From Bacteroidaceae bacterium (GTDB lineage: Bacteria > Bacteroidota > Bacteroidia > Bacteroidales > Bacteroidaceae), in assembly GCA_017461345.1 (NCBI GenBank), contig JAFTYP010000013.1, positions 62,001 through 126,000 on the forward strand: 64,000 nt of DNA. Reading direction: 5' to 3'. Positions within the stretch are counted from its first letter, which is position 1, and each line of letters begins with the position of its first letter. Of the stretch, positions 55,989 through 64,000 are shown in pieces. The notes below the pieces were generated by a model that had not been told where the DNA came from, did not search any database, and saw only the letters and a program-made list of their open reading frames with translations. The translations under genes were made by a program, and so were the position numbers.

Positions 55989-56048
55989 CTTACAAATGTA
56001 TACGTGAGATTAATCCGTTTACTCGGTTTAATCCATTGTGTTTATAAA

Positions 56049-57569
56049 CTAATCCTTTATCAGGCACTTGCCGGTCATCTCTTCCGGTTGTCCGAGTCCC
56101 ATGATTTGCAGGATGCTTGGAGCAACATCGGCCAGGACGCCGTCCTCTACGGTAGCGTTCTTGTTTTCTGTAACGTAGATGAACGGAACGGGATTGAGTG
56201 AGTGTGCGGTGTTGGGTGTGCCGTCGGGGTTGATGGCATTGTCGGCATTGCCGTGGTCTGCAATGATGATGGTTTCGTAGCCTGTTGCGTTTGCTGCTTC
56301 GATGACTTCGCCTACGCACTTGTCCACGGCCTTAACGGCTGTTTCGATGGCTTCGTAAACACCGGTGTGACCTACCATGTCGCCGTTTGCGAAGTTAACG
56401 ACGATGAAGTCGTACTTGTCTTGCTTGATGGCTTCCACGAGTTTGTCTTTCACTTCGAACGCGCTCATTTCGGGCTTGAGGTCGTAGGTTGCAACCTTGG
56501 GGCTTGCTACGAGGATGCGTTCTTCGCCTTCGTAGGGTGCTTCTCTGCCGCCGTTGAAGAAGAAGGTTACGTGTGCGTATTTCTCGGTTTCAGCGGTGTG
56601 GAGTTGCTTGAGGCCTTTGCTGCTGATGTATTCGCCGAGAGTGTTCATCACGTTTTCTTTCGGGAAGAGGATGTGTACGCCGGTGAAACTTGCATCGTAC
56701 GGAGTCATGCAGTAGTATTGCAGGCCAGGTATGGTTTGCATTCCCTGTTCGGGCATGTCCTGTTGTGTGAGCACAACGGTGAGTTCCTTAGCACGGTCGT
56801 TGCGGTAGTTGAAGAAGATTACCACGTCGCCTTCCTTTATGGTGCCGTCCACGCTGCTGTTGCAGATGGGTTTGATGAATTCGTCGGTAACACCTTCGTC
56901 GTAGCTTTCCTGCATAGCCTCTACGAGGTCTGTTGCTTTCTTGCCTTCGCCGTTGACGAGGAGGTCGTAGGCAGTCTTAACGCGTTCCCAGCGTTTGTCG
57001 CGGTCCATGGCGTAGAAGCGTCCGACGATGCTTGCAATCTGTGCGTTGCCTGTCTCGTCGCATTTCTGCACGAGTTGCTCGATGAAGCCCTTGCCGCTCT
57101 TGGGGTCGGTGTCGCGACCGTCCATGAAGCAGTGTACGAAGGTTTGCTTAACGCCGTATTCCTTGCCGATTTCCACGAGTTTGAAGAGGTGGTCGAGGCT
57201 GGAGTGTACGCCGCCGTTGCTGGTGAGGCCCATCAGGTGGACGTTCTTGCCTTGTTGTTTTGCGTATTCGTATGCACTGACGATTTCGGGATTTTTCAAG
57301 ATGCTGCCGTCGGCACAAGCACGATTGATTTTCACCAAGTCTTGATAGACAATGCGGCCGGCACCGATGTTGAGGTGACCTACTTCGGAGTTACCCATCT
57401 GTCCGTCGGGCAGACCGACGTTCTCGCCGCTTGCCAGGAGTTGGCTGTGCGGATAGGTTTTGACGATTTCATCGAGGTTTGGGGTTGGTGTGTTGAAGAT
57501 AACATCGCCTTTGCCTTGTGCGCCGATGCCCCATCCGTCGAAGATCATCAGGAGTGCTTTCTTGTTCAT
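56049..57569 (-). CDS. gpmI: 2,3-bisphosphoglycerate-independent phosphoglycerate mutase
   Basis: 506 aa from ATG at 57567-57569 (frame open to 57596). [16 protein letters not shown] holds a metal-binding Asp (residue 11); [16 protein letters not shown] holds the catalytic Ser61; [12 protein letters not shown], and near the C-terminus [10 protein letters not shown], are further Mn sites. It interconverts 3- and 2-phosphoglycerate in glycolysis. Upstream minus-strand TACCTTTG at 57610-57617 is a plausible -7 box. Confidence 0.97.
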   Translation of the reverse strand: MNKKALLMIFDGWGIGAQGKGDVIFNTPTPNLDEIVKTYPHSQLLASGENVGLPDGQMGNSEVGHLNIGAGRIVYQDLVKINRACADGSILKNPEIVSAYEYAKQQGKNVHLMGLTSNGGVHSSLDHLFKLVEIGKEYGVKQTFVHCFMDGRDTDPKSGKGFIEQLVQKCDETGNAQIASIVGRFYAMDRDKRWERVKTAYDLLVNGEGKKATDLVEAMQESYDEGVTDEFIKPICNSSVDGTIKEGDVVIFFNYRNDRAKELTVVLTQQDMPEQGMQTIPGLQYYCMTPYDASFTGVHILFPKENVMNTLGEYISSKGLKQLHTAETEKYAHVTFFFNGGREAPYEGEERILVASPKVATYDLKPEMSAFEVKDKLVEAIKQDKYDFIVVNFANGDMVGHTGVYEAIETAVKAVDKCVGEVIEAANATGYETIIIADHGNADNAINPDGTPNTAHSLNPVPFIYVTENKNATVEDGVLADVAPSILQIMGLGQPEEMTGKCLIKD

Positions 57570-57688
57570 AGTGTGTGTAGGTTTTTTTGTTTTCAATGTT
57601 TTCTGGCTGCAAAGGTACGACTTTTAATTCATAAATCATAATCCTTGCTTTCATAATTTTCCTTCACACGAGAGTGCCGAAAAAATGT

Positions 57689-57790
57689 CTCCAGAGAAGT
57701 TGCCCGACTTCACACGTGTAAATTGCAATCTTCACACGTTAAGTCGGGCAACTTAACGTGTTAAGTTTTGCATTTAACTACGTTATGTTT
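57689..57790. repeat. 22-bp-period CACGTG repeat array between gpmI and the HTH gene
   Basis: Units start at 57689 (CTCCAG), 57711 and 57733 (CACACG), 57755 (AACGTG) and 57777 (ACTACG), exactly 22 bp apart. Spacers contain AGTTGCCCGACTT and its reverse AAGTCGGGCAACTT, so the array is a mixture of direct and inverted modules. It ends 16 bp from the HTH stop. Confidence 0.85.
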
Positions 57791-57805
57791 TTTGAGGCTC
57801 CTGGC

Positions 57806-58018
57806 TCAATCTTCATCCTCCCTGTATTCGAGCACGTCTCCAGGCTGGCAATCGAGGGCTTTGCAAATCGCTTCGAGGGTTGAGAAACGCACTGCCTTCG
57901 CCTTGCCCGTCTTGAGGATAGAGAGGTTTGCCGCCGTGATGCCGATCTTCTCAGCAAGTTCTTGTGATGAAATCTTCCGCTTAGCCATCATCACATCTAC
58001 ATTCACGATGATACTCAT
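57806..58018 (-). CDS. XRE-family helix-turn-helix regulator (YozG-like)
   Basis: 70 aa, almost only an HTH: KISSQELAEKIGITAANLSILKTGKAKAVRFSTLEAICKALDCQPGDVLEY, the Cro/CI-type DNA-binding domain. It lies 11 bp after the DUF2975 gene, the standard pairing in Firmicutes and Bacteroidetes. It probably represses its own operon through the 18-bp inverted repeats at 58732 and 58810. Confidence 0.9.
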   Translation of the reverse strand: MSIIVNVDVMMAKRKISSQELAEKIGITAANLSILKTGKAKAVRFSTLEAICKALDCQPGDVLEYREDED

Positions 58019-58029
58019 TGCTCTCGGAA

Positions 58030-58719
58030 TTAGATGGTTAGCTCTTGTTCCTCCTGCAATTCCTTGCCCATAAGGATAATCTGAGAAAGAATCATCAAGG
58101 CAAGACCGATGACGAAATAAGTGACATCACCCAGTTTCCAATAGATATCATGATTCATTATCTTGATATACTGCTCACATGTATGTGCCACTATGCATGT
58201 GCGGGCAAAAGACAACAGTTGTATGACGACAAGCAGGATGCCTGCCCACTCCAGCTTCTTCGCTATGCGAGCTACAAAGACTTCACTTCGTTTTACAGAA
58301 CGCAACACTTGAAAGACAATAACTAACAACCAGGCAAATAACAGCCAAATAGGAATGCGCGTAACAACCGAGACAATGTACGGCTTAAAATGCACCATAC
58401 GATTCCAAGGCATTTGAAGGCTTATCTCCCTTATATCCACACGACAAGTCTGGCCACCCACCTTGCAAAGCAAATACCTGTTATCGCACATGCGATACCA
58501 CGGATACACCTTGACATTAAAGCCTTCTCGCTTCTTGGGGTACGTTAATGTATCGTTTTCTGTTATCTCAGAATACTTATAATCTTTGGGCAATTCACCA
58601 AAAAAGAGTTCCTCACCCTCATTATAAGTCGGCACATAAAGTTCAAAATTATTACACACGATGGCAGCCACCAGCACCACTGCCAGCAGACCGCAATACA
58701 AACGAAGTTTTTTCTTCAT
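58030..58719 (-). CDS. DUF2975 membrane protein
   Basis: 229 aa, four membrane segments: residues about 6-23, 121-139 (IPIWLLFAWLLVIVFQVL), 155-171 and 198-217 (VTYFVIGLALMILSQIILM). DUF2975 proteins are found next to small HTH regulators and are thought to sense or control them; the signal is unknown. The large extracytoplasmic part after helix 1 (EGEELFFGELPKDYKYSEIT) is longer than usual. Confidence 0.82.
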   Translation of the reverse strand: MKKKLRLYCGLLAVVLVAAIVCNNFELYVPTYNEGEELFFGELPKDYKYSEITENDTLTYPKKREGFNVKVYPWYRMCDNRYLLCKVGGQTCRVDIREISLQMPWNRMVHFKPYIVSVVTRIPIWLLFAWLLVIVFQVLRSVKRSEVFVARIAKKLEWAGILLVVIQLLSFARTCIVAHTCEQYIKIMNHDIYWKLGDVTYFVIGLALMILSQIILMGKELQEEQELTI

Positions 58720-58731
58720 GACAATAATGTT

Positions 58732-58827
58732 TTATCGTTAAACAATAAATAATTTCGGTGCAAAGGTAAGGGGGTTTTCTCATTATCTGCAAGAAAAAAG
58801 AGAAAAAAGTTTATTGTTTAACGATAA
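58732..58827 (-). promoter_or_regulatory. Promoter flanked by a perfect 18-bp inverted repeat (operator)
   Basis: TTATCGTTAAACAATAAA at 58732-58749 is the exact reverse complement of 58810-58827. Between them lies a minus-strand promoter: TACCTTTG (58761-58768), 21-bp spacer, TTG (58790-58792). One arm is at the start of transcription and the other upstream of -33, a good layout for repression by the HTH protein. Confidence 0.8.
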
Positions 58828-58976
58828 TTTATTGCTTCCTTACATTATATATATAGCTTCCGATGCCTTCAATAAGGATGGGATGAACGTCCTCGAGTCG
58901 CTCGCCTGCATTTTATGGTGCAGGAACATCGGAGACGCACGGAGATATTAACTTCTGAAATCCGTTTCTTCTTTTC

Positions 58977-59366
58977 TTACTTTACTGTTGCCAACAGTTC
59001 GTAGGGAATGTCGTCGCACAGCATCGAACAGGCTTGCTGCTCCGCCGGTGTGTTGTCCTGCTCCGCCAGCACAGGCTGCTTCTCGTATTTTGTGACGATG
59101 CGTGTCTGCCAAACTGTGTCGCGAACGGTCTGCACCTGCATGATGGTGTCGCGTTGTACAACGACTTCTGCCACCGGCTTCTCGGCAGGCTGTGGCTGCT
59201 GCATTGCGGCGTGAAGGGCATAGCCGGCAAAGAAACCGACGAGACTTGCGGCAACCATCCACCATTGGCCGCTGACCATTGGCCGTTGACCGTTGCCCAT
59301 CTTGTTGTGTACCTCCTGACGTTGGCGCTTGGCCGACTGGATGATGTGTTCGTTACTTATTTTCAT
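58977..59366 (-). CDS. Small membrane protein in the ECF sigma operon, possible anti-sigma component
   Basis: 129 aa: basic cytoplasmic start (MKISNEHIIQSAKRQRQEV), a short repeat-derived stretch GNGQRPMVSGQ, one membrane helix near 36-54 (WMVAASLVGFFAGYALHAAM) and a periplasmic tail with VVVQRDTIMQVQTVRDTVWQTRIV. It overlaps the sigma gene by 14 bp. Position and topology suggest anti-sigma function, but no zinc-binding anti-sigma motif is present. Confidence 0.7.
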   Translation of the reverse strand: MKISNEHIIQSAKRQRQEVHNKMGNGQRPMVSGQWWMVAASLVGFFAGYALHAAMQQPQPAEKPVAEVVVQRDTIMQVQTVRDTVWQTRIVTKYEKQPVLAEQDNTPAEQQACSMLCDDIPYELLATVK

Positions 59367-59928
59367 ATTGCTTAAGTTTTTTGCGGATGATGTTCATTGT
59401 CTTGTGCAGACGCGACTTGACCGTGCCTTCGGGGATGCCGACAATTTCGGCAACCTGAGGAATGGTAAGTTCTTCCTGATAGTGCAAGGAGAAGAGTTGG
59501 TGCAGCGGTGCAGGCAGTTCCGACAGCACTTGTGCAAGGGCTTTGTCGAGCAGAGCAGCATCGAGTTCCAGTTCTATCTGCAGGCTGTCCATAGGCTCAG
59601 CATCGAGAGATGCCAGCAGCTCTGCTTCGTAGGCATTACTGCGATAGTGGTTCTTGCAGATGTTGTAGGCGATGGTGAAGAGCCAAGTGCTGACGTTGCT
59701 GCCCTCGCGATAGCGGCTTCTGGCTTCGTAGGCACGGAGGAAGACGTCGTGCGTGGCGTCGGCAGCCAGTTCCTCGTTTCCGCCAAGCTGCATGAAGAAG
59801 AAGCCCTTCAACCTACGGGCATAGCGGCGATACAACTCCTCGAAAGCTGTATCGCTGCCTGCCGCAGCCTGCGCCATCAACTGCTCATCGGTCTGGTGGC
59901 GCAGGGGTTTAAGATGGAAGAGTTTCAT
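59353..59928 (-). CDS. ECF-type RNA polymerase sigma factor
   Basis: 191 aa. Region 2: AFEELYRRYARRLKGFFF, ELAADATHDVFLRAYEARSR and YREGSNVSTWLFTIAYNICK; region 4: LSELPAPLHQLFSLHYQEEL and VAEIVGIPEGTVKSRLHKT, the classic helix-turn-helix. It overlaps the upstream secreted-protein gene by 4 bp and the downstream membrane-protein gene by 14 bp. Confidence 0.92.
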   Translation of the reverse strand: MKLFHLKPLRHQTDEQLMAQAAAGSDTAFEELYRRYARRLKGFFFMQLGGNEELAADATHDVFLRAYEARSRYREGSNVSTWLFTIAYNICKNHYRSNAYEAELLASLDAEPMDSLQIELELDAALLDKALAQVLSELPAPLHQLFSLHYQEELTIPQVAEIVGIPEGTVKSRLHKTMNIIRKKLKQYENK

Positions 59929-61292
59929 TCTATCGGCTCTGTTTTGATGAGTACCCGGGTGTTGTTCTTGAAGAACTCGTCGCGCTTCCGCTTGTATGTT
60001 TCCTCATCATCGTTCGGGTCTCTTTTGAAACCGAGTTGTTCCTGGAACTCATAATGAGGACCGCCTTCTTTACGATAATTGATTGTGTAGTACTTGTCGC
60101 TATTGGGAAGACTCCAGCCGCGCTCACCCAGCTTGCTCATGATGCCTGTGAAGATGCGGTTAAGCCTCGCATATTGTTCTGCGTTATGTTTCTTGTAGTA
60201 AGGCATCAAGTCGTAAAGCAGAATGAGATAGTTGAAAGCCAGCGAGGAAGAAGATTTGGGGGTATGAAAGCTTTTCACTTCCGGGTGAAACTGCAAGACA
60301 AGATAATCCATCATGTAACGTTGCTCTACATTGCGACGCTTGACAGCCACATTGTTATAAGGCTTTGCCGAATAGCGCATGGTGAGGCCTTCGTTGTAGA
60401 GGCAAGCCTTCAGGTCATCGGGTATCCCCGTCAGGAACCTGGAGCTGGCAGACAGATAGACGGGCCGCTTGCTGTGCTCGAAGATGTAGCGCATGATGGC
60501 AATCAGTTCGTCATCTTGCTTAGGGGTTTTGAACGAATTGTATATCTCATCGCTGAATGGAATGCCGATGCTCTCGAACATCCGTTTCACATGACTCTTC
60601 ACGTTGCCTTCGCTGCAGAGAATCTTGTCTTTGTGTACGCCTAACACGAGCTGAAGGATGAGCTTGCCCAAGATGTAGCCTTGAGTCTGCCCAAGATAGA
60701 CACCGCCTTTCTCCATGCCCTGCAGTTCGTTGTAGTCATATTGCAAGGCAGAAGCCGGATATTGTCCGCTTTCGTAGTATTGGGTAAGCACTTTGGTGAG
60801 TAGCAATGTGTCTTTCTTGTTCATCAGATAACCTGCCCATTGATCATAATCATCGACAGGAATGTCCTTTGGCATCACAGCGATGGCAGAATCGGCATAG
60901 TGTGCTCGGGGCTTAAATACATTCATGTATGAAGCATAATAATAGGTATAGGTCCCGGGGATTGCTTGCGACATGCGTCCCAGCAGGTTCAGTTTATTAT
61001 GGAGTTGCTCTGCCTCTTTCTCTTTTCCATACAATATCAGCCGGTAAATCACCATCTCTTGTTCAATTTCGCTAAGCTTTCGCCAGGCTGCTTCGTCCTT
61101 TGGATGTTCCGTAACGACATTATCCCAATACTTATACACGCTGTCCAACTGCAGCGAATCCAAGTGGCGAAGCTGTTGTCCGTCTTCAAGCGTTACCTTT
61201 ACCTTACCCTTTTTGGCTACCGTTACCTTCTGTGCGCTGGCTCCTGCAAGGAGCAGGAGAAGAGTCAGCAATGTCATAACTGTTCGTTTCAT
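59925..61292 (-). CDS. Secreted protein of unknown function upstream of the ECF sigma factor
   Basis: 455 aa from ATG at 61290-61292, starting a signal peptide (MKRTVMTLLTLLLLLAGASA). The body is mostly helical with tetratricopeptide-like spacing (HPKDEAAWRKLSEIEQEMVI, YRLILYGKEKEAEQLHNKL) and conserved-looking NEGLTMRYSAKPYNN near residue 300. DUF6057 may be a fit, not certain. ATGA overlap with the sigma gene implies a functional link, perhaps an envelope sensor. Confidence 0.65.
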   Translation of the reverse strand: MKRTVMTLLTLLLLLAGASAQKVTVAKKGKVKVTLEDGQQLRHLDSLQLDSVYKYWDNVVTEHPKDEAAWRKLSEIEQEMVIYRLILYGKEKEAEQLHNKLNLLGRMSQAIPGTYTYYYASYMNVFKPRAHYADSAIAVMPKDIPVDDYDQWAGYLMNKKDTLLLTKVLTQYYESGQYPASALQYDYNELQGMEKGGVYLGQTQGYILGKLILQLVLGVHKDKILCSEGNVKSHVKRMFESIGIPFSDEIYNSFKTPKQDDELIAIMRYIFEHSKRPVYLSASSRFLTGIPDDLKACLYNEGLTMRYSAKPYNNVAVKRRNVEQRYMMDYLVLQFHPEVKSFHTPKSSSSLAFNYLILLYDLMPYYKKHNAEQYARLNRIFTGIMSKLGERGWSLPNSDKYYTINYRKEGGPHYEFQEQLGFKRDPNDDEETYKRKRDEFFKNNTRVLIKTEPIE

Positions 61293-61390
61293 ACTTTGTT
61301 TTGTTTGCGTTTGTTTTGACTGCATACACACAAAACAGCAAATCGTTCATGAAAAAGCACGTTTTCTTGCTATGCCATCGCTCAAACAGA

Positions 61391-61452
61391 AATGACCATC
61401 GGGCTTAACAAAAAAGTACACAAGACTTTAGAGTCGTGGCGCGATGGTCATT
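61391..61452. repeat. 11-bp perfect inverted repeat between two minus-strand operons
   Basis: AATGACCATCG (61391-61401) and CGATGGTCATT (61442-61452) are exact reverse complements separated by 40 bp. No T run follows, so it may be an operator or attenuator rather than a terminator. Confidence 0.45.
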
Positions 61453-61541
61453 GCAGAGCAAAATATCTTTTGTCAATGGCTGCCAGAGGTGCTGCCGGTT
61501 CACTTCCGGAGATTACTCGACAGCACCTTCAGAGAGAGTTG

Positions 61542-64000
61542 TTACTTACGGACGGTTTTGCCTTTGGTGACGTAGATTCCTTTTGGGAATTTGTCGTTTC
61601 TCATTTTTCGACCCAGCAGGTCGTACCATTTGGCATCGTTGTCTGTTGTCTGTTGTCCGTTGTCTATCATCTTGATGCCGTTGGGGTCTTCTGTAACGAA
61701 GGCGGAGAATGCTGGTGCGTCGGCTGTCTTTTGGAAAGTGCCGGTGATGAGAATGTCCACGTGGTGGTACGACCACGGCTCTTTACTCGTCACGCGGACA
61801 TGCTGCAGCGTGATGGGCGAAGCCAAAGCGTCTGTGGGGCGAATGCGATAGGGACAGCCGGCTTCCATCTCGCTGACGGGGTACCAAAGCCCGAATGTTG
61901 TCTCTTCGCCATCTGCTTCATTGTTGTTTGCGGAACCTATCATCAACGGTTCTATAGAACCTATCATCAACGGTTCTAACTGCTCCACCTCTGTTCCCTT
62001 GCCGAAGATGGTCTCGATGTCGGCGGCGTTCAAGGAGAAAGGCAGGCAGACGAACTGCCACTCGCCATTGACGAACGTCTTGTTCAGCACTACCTTATTA
62101 TTATATGAACGCGGGACAATCTCGTTCTCTGCGGAGTTCTCGTCGTAGGAGACAGGCAGGTCGCTGACTTTCCAGGTGCGTATGAGGTCAACATAGAACT
62201 TGCCATGGTTGGCTCCTGCCGTCTTGTTGGCCTCTGCGCCGTATCCACTCTTGACGCCTATCTCCAGGTCTTCGCCTTCGCCCACCTCAATGTCGAGCGC
62301 CATGTTGTTGACGCGTCCGTTTGAGGAGTTTGCCGAAAGGCCGGCAAAGGTTGCTGTCTCGCCTTCGGTCAGCACGCTTGCTGGGTATTTACTCTCTACG
62401 CCATAGTATTGTACGGCACATTTGTTGCCGGCCTGACCATAGAGACGTGTGATGCCCAACTTCGATGCGTGCTGCCACATACGGGCATTCACCTCGTAGA
62501 TGCCGGGCTCGAGTTTCTCGGCAGGAATCGTTTGATAGAGACGGAAATCATTGGGAATGACGTCGCTTGCGCTTGCCACATAGGCGGCCCACTTCCATTC
62601 GAGGTTCGAACCGTCCGACACGCCACCATAGTTGTCGGTCCAGCCACTGCTCTGCCATCCGTAGATGGGGCCGTTTGCTGCCTCGTTGATAGTCGTCTTC
62701 ACGTTCCAGTCGTAGGTGATGCCCTTCGGGTTCTTCTCGAAGTCGTAGTTTGTCAAGACGCTGTTGCAGAACTCGTCCTGCGAGAGAGGCTTTTCTGCAA
62801 CCTTTTCCACATGGAAGTCGTCCACCATGAAGTAGCCGGCACCATTCTTGTCGCTCGCCTGGTTGGCACTGCTGGTGCGGACACCCAAAAGCAGGTCGTC
62901 GCCGTCTTGGAGTGTGATATACACCACCATGCGCTGCATGTTTTGTGCAGTGGAAGAGTTGAATCCTCCGGCATGGCGGGCAAAGTTGGTGCGATAGTCG
63001 GTGTAGGTCAGGTTGTCGTAGCCCGATGTGCCGTTGCGATAGTAAGGCTCGTTCGTCCAGTACTGCACGTTGCAGTTGTCTCCTCTCTGGTTGTCGGCAA
63101 AGAGGCAGGCAGTGCCATAGAAGTCCTTCTCTATCCACATGCGGCAACTGACCTTATAGATACCTGCGCCAAGTTTCCCGGCAGGGATTTGCTGATAGAG
63201 CCGCATGGGTGTGGTGATGGTGCTGTTTGTTGCAGGCTTGCAGACGTAGGCTTGCAGCCCGTCCTTGTTGCGAGCAGTCTTGTTCATGCTGCGTTGCAGG
63301 GTTGTGCCGGCAGGCGATTCCTGCCAACCGGTCGGGGGCAAGGTGTTTTTCGTGAAGTTTTCTTCGAACGAAGGATTGGTCAGGACACGACTTGTGATGT
63401 CGACAGAAACGGAGTTCATCACTTCGGGCAGTGCATCGATTCGTTCGATGGAAAGGCCGTTTTCGAGTTGTGCGATGCAACGCGAAGGGTCAACCCGTTG
63501 CACACAACCATCATGTTCGTCCAGAGCCTGTATGGCTGCCAGTGCAGTCGTCTCGCCCAATACCATATAGACAGGTTCCATGCGAATACTGCCGTAAGCA
63601 ATATGCGAAGCAGACAGGCAGACAGGCACAATGACATTGCGGGCATCCGACTCTTTAGGCGTTACGGCACGGTAGGAGATATTGTACGGACCTTTCGTCA
63701 GGTGGCGTTGCACGTCGCCTTCGTTCTTCACCATACCATTCACGACGTAGCGTCCGCAGTTGTGTGAGTCCATCGTATAAGCACCCCACGCAATGGGATC
63801 GTTGGCAACTTTGTTCTTGAGGCAGTAGTCTTCGGTCATCACCATACGACCTATCATGCGTCGAGCCTCGCGGATATAGAGTTGCGGAGTGAAGTTCTCG
63901 TTGTCTTCGTACTCGTCGAGAGGATAGCCCCAAAGGTTGTATTCGTCGCGTATCTTCTGTGGCACACGAGGGTCTGTCCAGAGGATGTAGAGCAGGCCTT
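61542..64000 (-). CDS. FAD-dependent oxidoreductase with two beta-sandwich modules, N-terminus cut by window edge
   Basis: 819 codons are visible; the frame continues past the right edge, where it reads GLLYILWTDPRVPQKIRDEY. That part, with WGAYTMDSHNCGRYVVNGMV, SYRAVTPKESDARNVIVPVC and ALAAIQALDEHDG, is the C-terminal half of the FAD_oxidored family, often found in polysaccharide loci (some named xanthan lyase). Two sandwich modules follow, starting VLTNPSFEENF and VLTNYDFEKNP, each with LYQ[QT]IPA[GE]KL.[AP]GIYEV-like text, so they are duplicates. A YDLLGRKM...GIYVTKGKTVRK tail ends it. A duplicated EPLMIGS and a QQTTDN simple repeat lie before the tail. Confidence 0.82.
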   Translation of the reverse strand, partial: GLLYILWTDPRVPQKIRDEYNLWGYPLDEYEDNENFTPQLYIREARRMIGRMVMTEDYCLKNKVANDPIAWGAYTMDSHNCGRYVVNGMVKNEGDVQRHLTKGPYNISYRAVTPKESDARNVIVPVCLSASHIAYGSIRMEPVYMVLGETTALAAIQALDEHDGCVQRVDPSRCIAQLENGLSIERIDALPEVMNSVSVDITSRVLTNPSFEENFTKNTLPPTGWQESPAGTTLQRSMNKTARNKDGLQAYVCKPATNSTITTPMRLYQQIPAGKLGAGIYKVSCRMWIEKDFYGTACLFADNQRGDNCNVQYWTNEPYYRNGTSGYDNLTYTDYRTNFARHAGGFNSSTAQNMQRMVVYITLQDGDDLLLGVRTSSANQASDKNGAGYFMVDDFHVEKVAEKPLSQDEFCNSVLTNYDFEKNPKGITYDWNVKTTINEAANGPIYGWQSSGWTDNYGGVSDGSNLEWKWAAYVASASDVIPNDFRLYQTIPAEKLEPGIYEVNARMWQHASKLGITRLYGQAGNKCAVQYYGVESKYPASVLTEGETATFAGLSANSSNGRVNNMALDIEVGEGEDLEIGVKSGYGAEANKTAGANHGKFYVDLIRTWKVSDLPVSYDENSAENEIVPRSYNNKVVLNKTFVNGEWQFVCLPFSLNAADIETIFGKGTEVEQLEPLMIGSIEPLMIGSANNNEADGEETTFGLWYPVSEMEAGCPYRIRPTDALASPITLQHVRVTSKEPWSYHHVDILITGTFQKTADAPAFSAFVTEDPNGIKMIDNGQQTTDNDAKWYDLLGRKMRNDKFPKGIYVTKGKTVRK

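Noticed and set aside
56202..57641. Long plus-strand frame of 479 codons
   Set aside because: It is antisense to gpmI, which has all catalytic motifs; the translated product has no recognisable domain.

Overview
The window looks like a Bacteroidales genome, most likely a Prevotella-like member of the Prevotellaceae. Four things support this: Bacteroidetes-type promoters (TTG, about 17-21 bp, TAnnTTTG), fimbrillin lipoproteins with TRA/SRA motifs, the DUF4295-rpmG-rpmB ribosomal operon, and secreted enzymes ending in short GIYxxxGKK tails. Genus assignment is an inference from gene content; no 16S gene is present.

Left part (1-10.7 kb, minus strand): a six-gene surface/fimbrial operon of a DUF3575/OmpA-like protein, a DUF5119 lipoprotein, three fimbrillin-like lipoproteins and a giant glycine-rich YGGGN-repeat secreted protein that runs off the left edge. 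Its promoter lies next to T8 and C9 homopolymers. From 11.4 to 30.6 kb is core genome: gyrB, rpsT, tRNA-Glu, recO and a complete division/cell-wall (dcw) cluster reading mraZ-rsmH-ftsL-ftsI-murE-mraY-murD-ftsW-murG-murC-ftsQ-ftsA-ftsZ on the minus strand. From 31 to 44.2 kb are secreted carbohydrate-active enzymes (GH127-like, GH92, GH43, GH97), a C69 dipeptidase, an M16 peptidase and the L28/L33/DUF4295 operon. No SusC/SusD pair is present.

From 45.3 to 51.2 kb is what looks like a complete plasmid- or chromid-type replication and partition locus. It holds two clusters of GGTGCG iterons, a ParA ATPase with a small downstream partner, an AT-rich segment bracketed by iterons, a degenerate array of eight units with a 44-bp period, and a Rep_3-type initiator whose C-terminus resembles DnaA domain I. 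Because it is embedded among core genes, either the replicon is a secondary chromosome or a plasmid origin has been integrated.

Right part (51.3-64 kb): msrC, a GH123/DUF4091 protein, DUF3109, ung, a three-gene DUF3791-DUF3990 module (probable ADP-ribosyltransferase toxin-antitoxin type), gpmI, a DUF2975/HTH regulator pair whose promoter sits between arms of a perfect 18-bp inverted repeat, an ECF sigma operon, and a FAD-dependent oxidoreductase running off the right edge.

The most unusual feature spans the whole window. Short repeat arrays with an exact 22-bp period occur in at least eight places, mostly intergenic and once inside the M16 peptidase gene. They have different hexamer cores (GTTAAC, TGTGGC, CACGTG, CTGCAG) but the same unit length. 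Iterons in the putative origin are spaced by 22 or 44 bp, and a separate degenerate array there has a 44-bp period.
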